A DNA stretch of 64,000 nucleotides from Planococcus glaciei. Lineage in GTDB: Bacteria; Bacillota; Bacilli; Bacillales_A; Planococcaceae. The position numbers and the translations under genes were made by a program. The notes beneath the pieces are model-generated. The model ran no database searches and was not told the origin of the DNA. It saw nothing but the letters and a program-made list of their open reading frames with translations. The first letter of the stretch is position 1. Each line of letters starts with the position of its first letter. The stretch is taken from the NCBI RefSeq assembly GCF_900099655.1, contig NZ_FNDC01000010.1, forward strand, positions 94,948-158,947, given 5' to 3'. This document shows positions 18,063 to 26,115 of this stretch, piece after piece.

Positions 18063-18110
18063 TTTTTTCGAACACTGTTAATAATAACATAGAATAAAAT
18101 AGGGGAAACT

Positions 18111-18836
18111 GTGAAACTTTTCTGGGATAACGAGCGTATGAAGGAGCAGGAAGGAAAAAACAGCCAATCGTCGAATAGGATTTATAGAAGAATGAAGGAA
18201 AGGTTTGAGCGACAAGTGAAAATAGAACCGGAAGAATGGATTTCACAAATGGACTGGCAAGGTTTTTCGGGCAGGACAATCCTTGGCATCGATGGCTTTA
18301 GCCGTACGGGCAAAACAAAGCTGTCTAAAGAACTGGAAGCCCATCTCAGGGAACAGGGCTTAGCAGTCCTCGTCTTTCACATCGATGATTTTATTGTGGA
18401 AAAGAAGCGGCGCTATGGAACCGGGCTCGAAGAGTGGCAGGAATATTATTTTCTGCAATGGGAAGCAGAGCACCTGGCTGAATTTTTCTTTGGACAGTTA
18501 AAATCGGCGGAGCAGCTCGACCTTTGGGTATATGATGCGGACCAGGACAGCCGATCCTTGCAGACGATTAGTCTGCCCGCAGAAGGCGTAATCCTAGTTG
18601 AAGGGGTATTTCTTCAAAGAAAAGAATGGCGCCGTTTTTTTGATTGCTTGGTATACCTGGAATGTCCGGCAGAACAACGTTTTTTACGGGAATCAGAGAA
18701 TATGCAAGCCGATCGTGCCTTATTGAAGCGACGCTACTGGAAAGCGGAAGCGTATTATGAAGAAATGCTAAAGCCGGCTGAGCAGGCAGATTGGGTGCTG
18801 GACAGCAGCACAAGCAAGATAGGAGATGCAAGATGA
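18111..18836 (+). CDS. Uridine-kinase-like P-loop protein
   Basis: A protein of up to 241 residues with a Walker A loop (GIDGFSRTGKTKLSKEL, about residues 59-75), a DxD-like HIDDF element near residue 93, and an LVEGVFL strand near 163, the order seen in Udk/PRK-type kinases. The substrate is not known. The start is uncertain: GTG 18111 follows AGGGGA; ATG 18138 is possible. It overlaps the next gene by 4 bases (ATGA), tying it to a membrane peptidase. Confidence 0.65.
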   Translation: MKLFWDNERMKEQEGKNSQSSNRIYRRMKERFERQVKIEPEEWISQMDWQGFSGRTILGIDGFSRTGKTKLSKELEAHLREQGLAVLVFHIDDFIVEKKRRYGTGLEEWQEYYFLQWEAEHLAEFFFGQLKSAEQLDLWVYDADQDSRSLQTISLPAEGVILVEGVFLQRKEWRRFFDCLVYLECPAEQRFLRESENMQADRALLKRRYWKAEAYYEEMLKPAEQADWVLDSSTSKIGDAR

Positions 18837-20227
18837 ACCGCAATAAGGCAAATAAAAAAACAATATGGATTGTGGTTGCACTGGTTGCGGTCTTGATTGC
18901 TGCAGCCATTATTTACTTCTTGCTGCGTGACACCGGCAATGAAAAAGGTACGACCGAAATGGGCGCAAGCGCGGATTACAAATTGGATGTGCAAATGGAT
19001 GATCAAAACCGGTTCCAAATTACTGCAGACATCAACGTACTGAACGAGTCCGATGAAACCTTTGAAGATCTGGGTTTTTATTTGATACCTAATGCCATCA
19101 ATCCCGACGATATGCCGGAATTGGCGCAAGCGTCTGCTGAAGTCGCTGTCGAATCAGTAAAGCGTGGAGATGAAGAATTGTCTTATAGCCTGGACAACAA
19201 CAAATTGCTGGTAGAGCTGGAAACGGGATTGGAACCGGAAAGTACGGAAGAAATAACGGTTGCTTATACCATGAAACTGCCGGAGAACGGCATGCGATTG
19301 TCGCAGGATGGGGACAATTATTTTTTGGCGCAGTGGTACCCGATGCTTGCCCAATATGATAAAGGATGGGACATTCAGGATTTTGATATGAACGGGGAGA
19401 GCTACCACAGCGGATTTGGAAATTTTGAAGTGAGCTATAAGCTGCCGAAAGAGTACTTGGTGGCCAGTTCGGCCGCTGAAGGGGATATTCGGCCATCTTC
19501 ATCCGGTACAGTGAAAGGCGAGCGGATCAAAGATTTTTATTTGGCTTTTTTGAACTCAGAAGAATGGCTCTCTGAGTCGGTGGAAGTAAATGAGACGGTC
19601 CTGCGGCTCTTTATGCCGATGGACCAGGAATTTATGGATGAAAATATCGTAAAGGCAAAAGCTGCCTACACATTTTTTGAAGAACGGATTGGGGACAACC
19701 CATTCCCGGAACTCGATATCATTGCCAATGACGGCTACATGGAATACCCGAACGTGATTGAAGTGGCCAGTACATGGGATGCGCTCGATGAAGTGCTGGT
19801 CCATGAGATAGGGCATCAATGGTTTTATTATATTGTGGGAAATGATCCATACGAAGATGCCTGGCTGGATGAAAGCGTCACCGAGTTTGCCACTTCCATT
19901 TTCCTGTCGGACTATTACCAGGATGAAGATTACGGATTCAGATCTGCACAAATGGCAGCGGATGCTTACCGCCAAGAAAAATATGCAAATCTGCCATTGA
20001 GTGAATACAACGAAGGCGAATACGTATCGACCGTTTACGGGGAAGCGCCGCTTGTGCTTCGGAATTTTTTTGAGGAACGCGGCGGCAATGACGAAGCGCT
20101 GGAATTTTTAGGGGCTTATTACAAGGAGTATCAATTCAAGTACGTCAACACGCCGACCTTTAAAAACTTTTTCACTTCTTATTACGGCGAAGAACAACGT
20201 GAATTTTTGGATAGTTGGCTTCAGTGA
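18833..20227 (+). CDS. Membrane-anchored M1-family metallopeptidase
   Basis: A 464-residue protein with one N-terminal membrane helix (residues about 10-30), so the catalytic part is outside the cell. The M1 gluzincin site is HEIGHQ at 324-329 with the third ligand E347 in AWLDE (HExxH-x18-E). A GxMEN exopeptidase motif is replaced by GYMEYPN, as in short single-anchor relatives. It likely trims peptides at the cell surface. TAGGAG precedes ATG 18833. The gene ends 8 bases before a terminator hairpin that is duplicated 471 bases further on. Confidence 0.85.
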   Translation: MNRNKANKKTIWIVVALVAVLIAAAIIYFLLRDTGNEKGTTEMGASADYKLDVQMDDQNRFQITADINVLNESDETFEDLGFYLIPNAINPDDMPELAQASAEVAVESVKRGDEELSYSLDNNKLLVELETGLEPESTEEITVAYTMKLPENGMRLSQDGDNYFLAQWYPMLAQYDKGWDIQDFDMNGESYHSGFGNFEVSYKLPKEYLVASSAAEGDIRPSSSGTVKGERIKDFYLAFLNSEEWLSESVEVNETVLRLFMPMDQEFMDENIVKAKAAYTFFEERIGDNPFPELDIIANDGYMEYPNVIEVASTWDALDEVLVHEIGHQWFYYIVGNDPYEDAWLDESVTEFATSIFLSDYYQDEDYGFRSAQMAADAYRQEKYANLPLSEYNEGEYVSTVYGEAPLVLRNFFEERGGNDEALEFLGAYYKEYQFKYVNTPTFKNFFTSYYGEEQREFLDSWLQ

Positions 20228-20235
20228 ATAAAAAA

Positions 20236-20257
20236 AGCGCTTCTGAAAAGAAGCGCT
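20236..20257 (+). terminator. Left copy of duplicated terminator hairpin
   Basis: The stem GCGCTTCT/AGAAGCGC with loop GAAA has an A run before it but no T run after it. The same 22-bp hairpin recurs at 20707-20728 with a T run. Together they enclose an inverted pair of repeats, so this is probably half of an original A-hairpin-T terminator. Confidence 0.75.
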
Positions 20258-20320
20258 GAGCTTGTAGACATAAGGATCTTTATACATGAGAGCTAAAACA
20301 ACATACAATTTGGATATCCC

Positions 20321-20443
20321 GGATCCTCCGTTTCAGCCGGACGCGTTCCGCGGGCTCGCGCCGAACTAACTCGGAACTAGCGTCCCGAGTGGATTTCGGC
20401 ACTTCGCTATCCCGCAGGAGTCGCCGGCTTCCACTCCGGATCC
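20321..20443 (-). repeat. GC-rich intergenic repeat, family A, copy 1
   Basis: On the minus strand it reads GGATCC ... CGACTCCTGCGGGA ... CCCGCGGAACGCG ... GGATCC. It shares the CTCCTGYGGGA and CCCRCGGAA blocks with the copies at 20542, 25728 and 25936. It is closed by its own GGATCC pair. It contains no credible gene. Confidence 0.8.
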
Positions 20444-20541
20444 TTAACATGAAGATTATCTAGAGGCGTCGCTTTTCCTTTTGAGCTGTCTGTTCAAGCT
20501 TCACTCGGATGACCATTCACTATCGGATCGAAGAGAGACGC

Positions 20542-20660
20542 CCAACCGGTTCGGCCACGGAGACTCCTGTGGGACAGCGAAAGCTGAAGACCCCGCAGGC
20601 GCGAAGCGGCGAGGAGGCTGAAGCTGAGCCCACGGAAAGCGAAGTGGCCTGTCCGGTTGG
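20542..20660 (+). repeat. GC-rich intergenic repeat, family A, copy 2
   Basis: The core blocks GACTCCTGTGGGA, GCTGAAGACCCCGCAGG and CCCACGGAAAGCG are present, in opposite orientation to copy 1. The ends CCAACCGG and CCGGTTGG pair perfectly, as do GGCCAC and GTGGCC just inside. The open frame across it is not credible coding sequence. Confidence 0.8.
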
Positions 20661-20706
20661 TTTTATACATCTCTATTTATTAAAGTTACACTTTATCTAC
20701 AGTCTG

Positions 20707-20734
20707 AGCGCTTCTGAAAAGAAGCGCTTTTTTT
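20707..20734 (+). terminator. Right copy of duplicated terminator hairpin
   Basis: The same 22-bp hairpin as at 20236-20257, here followed by seven T residues and so the functional half for plus-strand transcripts. It sits 66 bases before the next gene. Confidence 0.85.
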
Positions 20735-20800
20735 ATTGAAAATAAAGCTATTTTCTGAAAGAAGATGCTGTTAAAATATAGAAAAGATCGGGGTTATTTG

Positions 20801-21325
20801 ATGCATATTACGCGAGCGGATATAGGTCATGCGAAAGGGATTTCGCGAGTTCATATAGACAGTTGGAAAACCACTTATAGCGGAATTGTCCCCCAGGATT
20901 ATTTGGATCAGTTGGACTATGAAAGCCGGGAACAGCAATGGCGGAAAAATCTTTCGGTTAGCCAGGTATTTGTCGCGGAGACCAGCGGCAAACAAGTGGC
21001 CGGTTTTTCGACAGGGGGCAAAGAACGGACAGGAAATTATGGGGATGCTGTCGGTGAAGTGTACGCCATCTATGTTTTAAAAGAATATCAGGGACGCGGT
21101 TTAGGCAAGCAATTGCTAAAGCCCATTGTCGACAATTTGCAGCAGCAGGACATTGATGAACTCATTGTTCTGGCGCTGGAAGACAATCCTGCATGCGGCT
21201 TTTACAAGAGCTTGGGCGGAAAAGCAATCGGTCGGCTGGAAATCGAAATTGCCGGAACGTACCTGGGTGAAACGGTATTTCATTGGAAATCCTTGAAGGA
21301 CATACGCCTGCGAATAGAAAGGTAG
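20801..21325 (+). CDS. GNAT N-acetyltransferase
   Basis: A 174-residue acetyltransferase. The N-terminus ITRADIGHAKGISRVHIDSWKTTY and motif A VLKEYQGRGLGKQLLKPI (about residues 89-106) are standard for PF00583, and the tail ALEDNPACGFYKSLGG completes motif B. It resembles the PhinothricinAT-like or YhbS-like groups common in Bacillales; the substrate is unknown. ATG 20801 follows a weak GATCGGGG site. The 201 bases after it before the next gene show no gene or strong hairpin. Confidence 0.75.
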   Translation: MHITRADIGHAKGISRVHIDSWKTTYSGIVPQDYLDQLDYESREQQWRKNLSVSQVFVAETSGKQVAGFSTGGKERTGNYGDAVGEVYAIYVLKEYQGRGLGKQLLKPIVDNLQQQDIDELIVLALEDNPACGFYKSLGGKAIGRLEIEIAGTYLGETVFHWKSLKDIRLRIER

Positions 21326-21526
21326 TTATTTGGCTGGCGGAACATGTAATATTCCAAAAACCCAAAATTGAATTTAATAAAAATCTATTCTTGAATTTAA
21401 AATTTTGCGTAGTTACCCGGCTGAAGGGGAATGATAGAGGAAAGTGCAAATTGAAAATCAGGTGAGTTTACAGAACGACACAGAACCGGGCAAAATAACT
21501 GCCAACACAGAAAGACGGAGGATGAC

Positions 21527-23065
21527 ATGAACAGCAAAATGAAGTTTTTCACCCTAATTTTAGTGCTAGTTGCGGCATCGGTTGCGAGTTTTTTATTGAT
21601 TTTTCAGCAAGGGCTTGTGGGAGGGCTGGCAATTGCTTCGCTATTTCTTTTGGTTTGCCTGATTCTTTTTGTATTGAGCGTTTATGGAGTGGTGACAGAC
21701 CGCTTGGAATTTATGGGGTTCCGTACGGTCCGTGAACACATCGGTTTAATGATTTTCTCTATTTTTCTGTCAACCGTAGTCGGCTCTTTTGCAGTTGCCA
21801 ACTCTTTTGTGGAATACACAGTCGGAGACAATAATTTAGCTTATGCAGAAAAGTCCCGCCTTTTTGCAAGCAGCATTTTCCAGGTGCCTTCCCAAAAGGA
21901 ACTGATGAAAACCGAAAAGAATGGAGTGACTTATTATTATTCCGAAGAGCAGGAACTCCACATTGAAAAAATCGACCAGCTGCTTCAAGAAGAAAAACAA
22001 GGATTCTATTCATATTTTGGCATAAAAGATGACAGTGGCTTGTCGATTGAATTCCACGGCAGCTATGAATCGCTTGAATCGAGTTCAGGCATGGAGGGGA
22101 TTGCGGGTTATTACAATTCCGGCAACCGGACGATTCATCTGATCCCTGATGATGAAATTTGGGAGCTGATCCTGCTTCACGAATATACCCATTACCAGAG
22201 CCATTTGTATGCTGAAGAAAACAATTTGGGAATTCAACGGATTCCGTCCTGGTTTGAAGAAGGGCTTGCTGATTTTTTGGCGGAAGATAATAGTTACTGG
22301 TACGATCTTCAATCGGTCGAGCTGATCAATTTCCGCAGTCTGGATATCTATACGGAATTCGAGGAGGCTTCTACCGAGAGTTACGATCCGTATGCCCAGA
22401 GTTTTCTGGCTGTGCAATCCTTGGTAATGGACCATGGAACGGAGTTTATTCCCGATTTATTGACCTCCAGAAACACCTCGGAATTTTACCGCAAGCTCGA
22501 AGAATTGACCGGCATGGAGCTCGCAGAATTCCAGAAAACCTTTTTGAAAGATATGCTCGAAGAACAAAAAACACGCAATGCAAAATTGGATCAAGCGTAC
22601 AATGCCATTGACACAAAACAATTTGACAAAGCTGAAGAAATCCTGAAAAACCTTCAAAAGAGCGGCAATAAATTTGACGTAGATGAAGCCTATTGGATTT
22701 TAACCGATGTTTATTTAGAGCAGGGGTTGTATGAAAAAACAATCGCTGCCCTGGAGGAAAAAATCAGCAAAGGGGAAGAGGAGTTTCTAATAGACGATCT
22801 GCTGCTGCTCGCTGAAGTGCAGTTAATCATGGATCCGGCAAAATCATTAGAGCTCGCCAAAAAGGCTAAAGCTTTGAATGAGGAAAGCGGCGACTATTAC
22901 GATCCGCTGGAGCTGGACCTGTTGGAGCAAGCTTATCAAAAAATCAATTCGCCAAGTGCACTAAGCGGCTATAAAATGATTTTTGACCAGGAACTGGTAT
23001 GGAATCCTTATGTTCTCGAAGATCTGGGTGAAAAGCTGGCAAAGGAATACCCGGGGAAATTTTAA
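21527..23065 (+). CDS. Membrane gluzincin-like peptidase with TPR-like tail
   Basis: A 512-residue protein. Three hydrophobic helices lie in residues about 7-100, then an outer catalytic region with HEYTH at 218-222 and a likely third ligand E245 in WFEEGLADFLAE, the layout of the peptidase MA family (HExxH plus EGLA). From about 345 the sequence is helical with TPR-like pairs (FDKAEEILKNLQKSG, AYWILTDVYLEQGLYEKTIAALEE). It is a second surface metallopeptidase within 3 kb of the M1 gene, but is not in its operon. ACGGAGGA precedes ATG 21527. Confidence 0.75.
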   Translation: MNSKMKFFTLILVLVAASVASFLLIFQQGLVGGLAIASLFLLVCLILFVLSVYGVVTDRLEFMGFRTVREHIGLMIFSIFLSTVVGSFAVANSFVEYTVGDNNLAYAEKSRLFASSIFQVPSQKELMKTEKNGVTYYYSEEQELHIEKIDQLLQEEKQGFYSYFGIKDDSGLSIEFHGSYESLESSSGMEGIAGYYNSGNRTIHLIPDDEIWELILLHEYTHYQSHLYAEENNLGIQRIPSWFEEGLADFLAEDNSYWYDLQSVELINFRSLDIYTEFEEASTESYDPYAQSFLAVQSLVMDHGTEFIPDLLTSRNTSEFYRKLEELTGMELAEFQKTFLKDMLEEQKTRNAKLDQAYNAIDTKQFDKAEEILKNLQKSGNKFDVDEAYWILTDVYLEQGLYEKTIAALEEKISKGEEEFLIDDLLLLAEVQLIMDPAKSLELAKKAKALNEESGDYYDPLELDLLEQAYQKINSPSALSGYKMIFDQELVWNPYVLEDLGEKLAKEYPGKF

Positions 23066-23093
23066 AAGGTAAAACGAAAAGCACGAGAAGTGA

Positions 23094-23125
23094 AACAAGC
23101 GGCTGCAACCAGCCGCTTGTTTTTT
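23094..23125 (+). terminator. Rho-independent terminator
   Basis: Stem ACAAGCGGCTG/CAGCCGCTTGT with loop CAAC is followed by a run of T residues, after the gluzincin gene. Confidence 0.9.
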
Positions 23126-23226
23126 ATGAAAAAAGAAATTTGGCATGCACTTTATTCTCTGTAACTTTATTCAAAGAAAAGCGTACATATACATAAGATG
23201 TTTCGGTAAAAGTAGGAGGGGGACAG

Positions 23227-23577
23227 ATGAAGAGCAAGCTTGCATGGCTGGGTGCTTTTTTTATTTTACTTACCGGATTTTTGTATGTAGCTACGTTTTA
23301 TGCGTATGAACCGGCTGAAACACTGGGAGGGTTCCCGGAACCGGTTTTCGCGGAAATTACAGAAGACAAAGAAACCGCAAAATTGTATTACTGGAACGGT
23401 GCATCAGAAGAAGATGGCATCCCTTTTGGCTATGAAGTCGTTATTCTGGCCAGCGGCTGGAAAAAAGGGGCGAGAGAAGGTGCCTCCGTCATGTATCACA
23501 AAGGCGATGAGCAAGTGGATGTGATTTCTTCGACAAATCGCCTGATTCTCATGAAAAAGAAAAACATTTCCAATTGA
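23227..23577 (+). CDS. Small membrane or secreted hypothetical protein
   Basis: A 116-residue protein with an N-terminal hydrophobic segment (residues 5-25: WLGAFFILLTGFLYVATFYAY without a clear signal peptidase site). The remaining 90 residues, probably outside the membrane, include KLYYWNGASEEDGIPFGYEVVI. I do not recognise the family. GTAGGAGGGGG precedes ATG 23227 and a terminator follows the stop at once, so it is a single-gene unit. Confidence 0.6.
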   Translation: MKSKLAWLGAFFILLTGFLYVATFYAYEPAETLGGFPEPVFAEITEDKETAKLYYWNGASEEDGIPFGYEVVILASGWKKGAREGASVMYHKGDEQVDVISSTNRLILMKKKNISN

Positions 23578-23587
23578 ACGCAAAAGA

Positions 23588-23627
23588 AAAATCCCCGGAC
23601 TGCAGAGAACTGCCATCCGGGGATTTT
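23588..23627. terminator. Bidirectional terminator
   Basis: Arms AAAATCCCCGGA and TCCGGGGATTTT enclose 16 bases. It serves the small membrane protein gene (+) and the convergent usp gene (-). Confidence 0.9.
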
Positions 23628-23632
23628 GTTTG

Positions 23633-24214
23633 TTATCGTCTGCCGATGTCTTTGCCCACTTCTGAGCCTTGCTGAAGCGGCGTTTTGTCGCCGACAATTT
23701 GTTCTGAATTTGCGTCTGAACCGATTTCGTCGCTTGTTCTGTATGTGCTTGCGCTGATGTCGTCATCTTCAGCATCTTCTGTGCGGACGACTAACACGTC
23801 GCATTTGGCAGAACGCACGATATGTTCAGACACACTGCCGATGAGGAAGCGTTCAACGGTGTTCAAACCAGTTGCACCACAAATGATTAAATCAGCATTT
23901 ACCTTTTTAGCCAGTTCACGCGAAATCATCGATTTTGGAGAACCATAATCCACGAGGATATTAACACTTCCGACGCCAGCTGCTTCGGCCTCTTTTTTAT
24001 AGCCGCCAAGCAAATCCTCAGCAAACTTTTGGGCACGGTCTGCAATCGAACGGTCATACGCTTCAATGGCCGCAAATGAACGAGTATCGATGATATTCAC
24101 CAAATTCAATGTGGCATTGTTCCGTTTCGCTATGCCCACCGATTTTTTAAAAGCCCATTCTGCTTCTTTCGAACCGTCAACTGCTACCAAGATCTGCGAA
24201 TACTTCAATGTCAT
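23633..24214 (-). CDS. Universal stress protein, UspA family
   Basis: A 193-residue protein. Residues about 1-145 form a Usp domain with the ATP-binding loop GATGLNTVERFLIGSVS (G-x2-G-x9-G-S/T) and the strand ending CDVLVVR, preceded by an N-terminal VAVDGSKEAEWAF. The last roughly 45 residues are an acidic, low-complexity tail (EDAEDDDISASTYRTSDE...) beyond the usual domain end. Usp proteins dimerise and bind ATP during stress; the exact role is unknown. AAGGAGG lies 7 bases before ATG 24214. Confidence 0.9.
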   Translation of the reverse strand: MTLKYSQILVAVDGSKEAEWAFKKSVGIAKRNNATLNLVNIIDTRSFAAIEAYDRSIADRAQKFAEDLLGGYKKEAEAAGVGSVNILVDYGSPKSMISRELAKKVNADLIICGATGLNTVERFLIGSVSEHIVRSAKCDVLVVRTEDAEDDDISASTYRTSDEIGSDANSEQIVGDKTPLQQGSEVGKDIGRR

Positions 24215-24523
24215 TGTGCATTCCTCCTTGTCTATAGTTATATCTTTCGATAAATAAAGGCGAGTTCCTTCTTTTTGCACAAATATTTACCGGATATTTG
24301 GCGGTTATATGAATGAATTTACGTTTTTTTGGAAACTGCAGCGTTGTTTATTTTTATTTTTTCATAATAATTAAATTGTCGGAACGCACTTTTTAAGGAG
24401 AAAATCCGAAAAACATAAAAAAGGGGAGCGGAAACAGGAATTATCTGATAGAATAGACTTGCTTTGAACATTTAGATGTTTTATAAATTATTATTCTATA
24501 GCACACAAATGGAGGGTTTTGTA
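24215..24523. other. Intergenic region between divergent usp and ald
   Basis: These 309 bases hold the two outward-facing promoter regions. The stretch is A/T-rich with no credible gene. TTGAAC at 24464-24469 could be a -35 element for ald, but no well-spaced -10 is seen. CGGA and TCCG flank an A/T-rich stretch at 24380-24409. Nothing else is recognised. Confidence 0.5.
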
Positions 24524-25639
24524 ATGCGTATTGGGGTACCTAAAGAAGTTAAGAACAATGAAAACCGTGTAGCAATGACACCGGCAGGCGTAGTGAACTT
24601 GGCGCTTTATGGACACGAAGTGTTTATCGAGACAGAAGCAGGTCTTGGATCCGGCTTTACAGACGAAGATTACAAAACAGCTGGAGCGCAGATTGTAAAC
24701 ACTGCTGAAGAAGCATGGGCACAGGAAATGATTATGAAAGTGAAAGAACCGGTTTCTTCGGAGTACGGTTATTTCCGTGAAGGCATGATTCTCTTTACAT
24801 ATCTTCACTTGGCTCCAGAACCGGAATTGACAAAAGCGATGCTTGATTCCAAAGTGGTCGGGATTGCTTACGAAACCGTTCAGCTTCCGAACAATACTTT
24901 GCCATTGCTTACACCAATGAGTGAAGTGGCGGGCAAAATGTCAACTCAGATCGGTGCACAATTCCTTGAGAAAATCCACGGCGGCGGCGGCATTCTGCTT
25001 GGCGGAATTCCTGGCGTTTCACGCGGCAAAGTAACCATCGTAGGCGGCGGCGTTGCGGGAACCAATGCAGCGAAAGTGGCAGTCGGTATGGGAGCAAGCG
25101 TAACAATCCTGGACTTAAACCCGGATCGCCTGCGCCAGTTGGATGACTTGTTCGGCGGCGATGTGCAGACATTGATCTCAAATCCATTCCATATTGCAGA
25201 ATCGGTAAAAGAAGCGGATTTGGTAGTTGGAGCTGTATTGATTCCAGGTGCGAAAGCGCCGAAACTGGTAACAGAAGAAATGATCAAATCGATGAAACCA
25301 GGTTCTGTAGTTGTGGATATCGCAATCGACCAAGGCGGCATTTTTGAAACAAGCGACCGCATCACGACTCATGACAATCCGACTTACGTAAAACACGACG
25401 TGGTTCACTATGCTGTGGCGAATATGCCAGGGGCTGTTCCACGGACTTCAACAATCGGCTTGACGAACGTTACTGTTCCTTATGCAGTACAAATCGCCAA
25501 CAAAGGTTATGAAAAAGCCATCCTTGAAAATGAAGCACTGAAAAAAGGCGTCAACACGCTTAAAGGCTATGTAACATATAAAGCCGTTGCGGACGACCAA
25601 GGCATCGAGTACAAATCAGTCGACGAATTGTTGGCGTAA
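24524..25639 (+). CDS. ald: Alanine dehydrogenase
   Basis: A 371-residue NAD-dependent enzyme that interconverts L-alanine and pyruvate plus ammonia. The N-terminus [20 protein letters not shown] is the family hallmark. The substrate-binding Lys is in MIMKVKEP (about 74) and the His in LFTYLHLAP (about 96). The Rossmann loop is [17 protein letters not shown] near 170-186. Length equals the normal 370-380. TGGAGGG precedes ATG 24524; the 16 in-frame codons before it lack a site. It allows alanine use as carbon and nitrogen source. Confidence 0.95.
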   Translation: MRIGVPKEVKNNENRVAMTPAGVVNLALYGHEVFIETEAGLGSGFTDEDYKTAGAQIVNTAEEAWAQEMIMKVKEPVSSEYGYFREGMILFTYLHLAPEPELTKAMLDSKVVGIAYETVQLPNNTLPLLTPMSEVAGKMSTQIGAQFLEKIHGGGGILLGGIPGVSRGKVTIVGGGVAGTNAAKVAVGMGASVTILDLNPDRLRQLDDLFGGDVQTLISNPFHIAESVKEADLVVGAVLIPGAKAPKLVTEEMIKSMKPGSVVVDIAIDQGGIFETSDRITTHDNPTYVKHDVVHYAVANMPGAVPRTSTIGLTNVTVPYAVQIANKGYEKAILENEALKKGVNTLKGYVTYKAVADDQGIEYKSVDELLA

Positions 25640-25672
25640 GCAAAATTATTGAACAATTGGACATTATCAAAA

Positions 25673-25706
25673 AAGCAGTCACCGGAGAAAATCCGGTGAC
25701 TGCTTT
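25673..25706 (+). terminator. Left copy of duplicated ald/pepQ terminator
   Basis: Stem GCAGTCACCGGA/TCCGGTGACTGC with loop GAAAA is preceded by an A run and followed by only three T residues. A copy differing by one loop base is at 26078-26106 with five T residues. Together they bracket two inverted repeats. Confidence 0.85.
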
Positions 25707-25727
25707 AACTTATTAACCGATATTCCG

Positions 25728-25834
25728 CAAACCAGCTGCGCTTGCCGCGGGCGAGCGCCAAGCCTCCTCATGTGCTTGCGCACCTTGCGGGGTCTCGGCT
25801 GTCTCGCTTTCCCGCAGGCGTCTCCGCTGGTTTG
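25728..25834 (-). repeat. GC-rich intergenic repeat, family A, copy 3
   Basis: On the minus strand the core reads GACGCCTGCGGGAAAGCG ... GAGACCCCGCA ... GCCCGCGGCAAGCGC. The ends CAAACCAGC and GCTGGTTTG pair over 9 bp and are specific to this copy. Open frames across it are repeat artefacts. Confidence 0.8.
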
Positions 25835-25935
25835 CTCCATATCGATAGCGAACTGTGAATAAAAAGCGTTTATACTCATCTACTCTTTCTGATAAAAAGA
25901 GTTCTCTATTAAAAGAGCAATCCGAATGAAGCGGA

Positions 25936-26032
25936 AAGTGGCGACTCCTGCGGGAGCAGCACGAGCTGAAGACCCTGGACGGAGCGCAGCGAAGGAAGCG
26001 GCTGAAGCCGTGCCCGCGGAAAGCGTCCACTT
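25936..26032 (+). repeat. GC-rich intergenic repeat, family A, copy 4
   Basis: The core reads GCGACTCCTGCGGGA ... GAGCTGAAGACCC ... GCCCGCGGAAAGCG. The ends AAGTGG and CCACTT pair. It is in the opposite orientation to copy 3, about 100 bases away, the same arrangement as copies 1 and 2. Confidence 0.8.
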
Positions 26033-26075
26033 GGAGCGAAATGAATAAAGGCTTCACTTGTTTCTCAATAGCCTG

Positions 26076-26111
26076 AAGCAGTCACCGGAGAAATTCCGGT
26101 GACTGCTTTTT
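26076..26111. terminator. Right copy of duplicated ald/pepQ terminator
   Basis: The same 29-bp hairpin as at 25675-25703 apart from one loop base, followed on the plus strand by TTTTT. It lies 5 bases from the pepQ stop; for pepQ's minus-strand transcript it has no T run. Confidence 0.8.
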
Positions 26112-26115
26112 GCAT

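Noticed and set aside
20261..20706. Terminal inverted repeats of a classic insertion sequence
   Set aside because: The TGTAGA similarity at the two inner ends is short and not found at the 25.7 kb locus, and no transposase frame exists; kept only as a hint.
25713..26057. Open frames of 60-114 codons across the ald-pepQ gap
   Set aside because: They run through family A repeats and a duplicated terminator, are rich in Arg/Cys/Ser and have no ribosome site.
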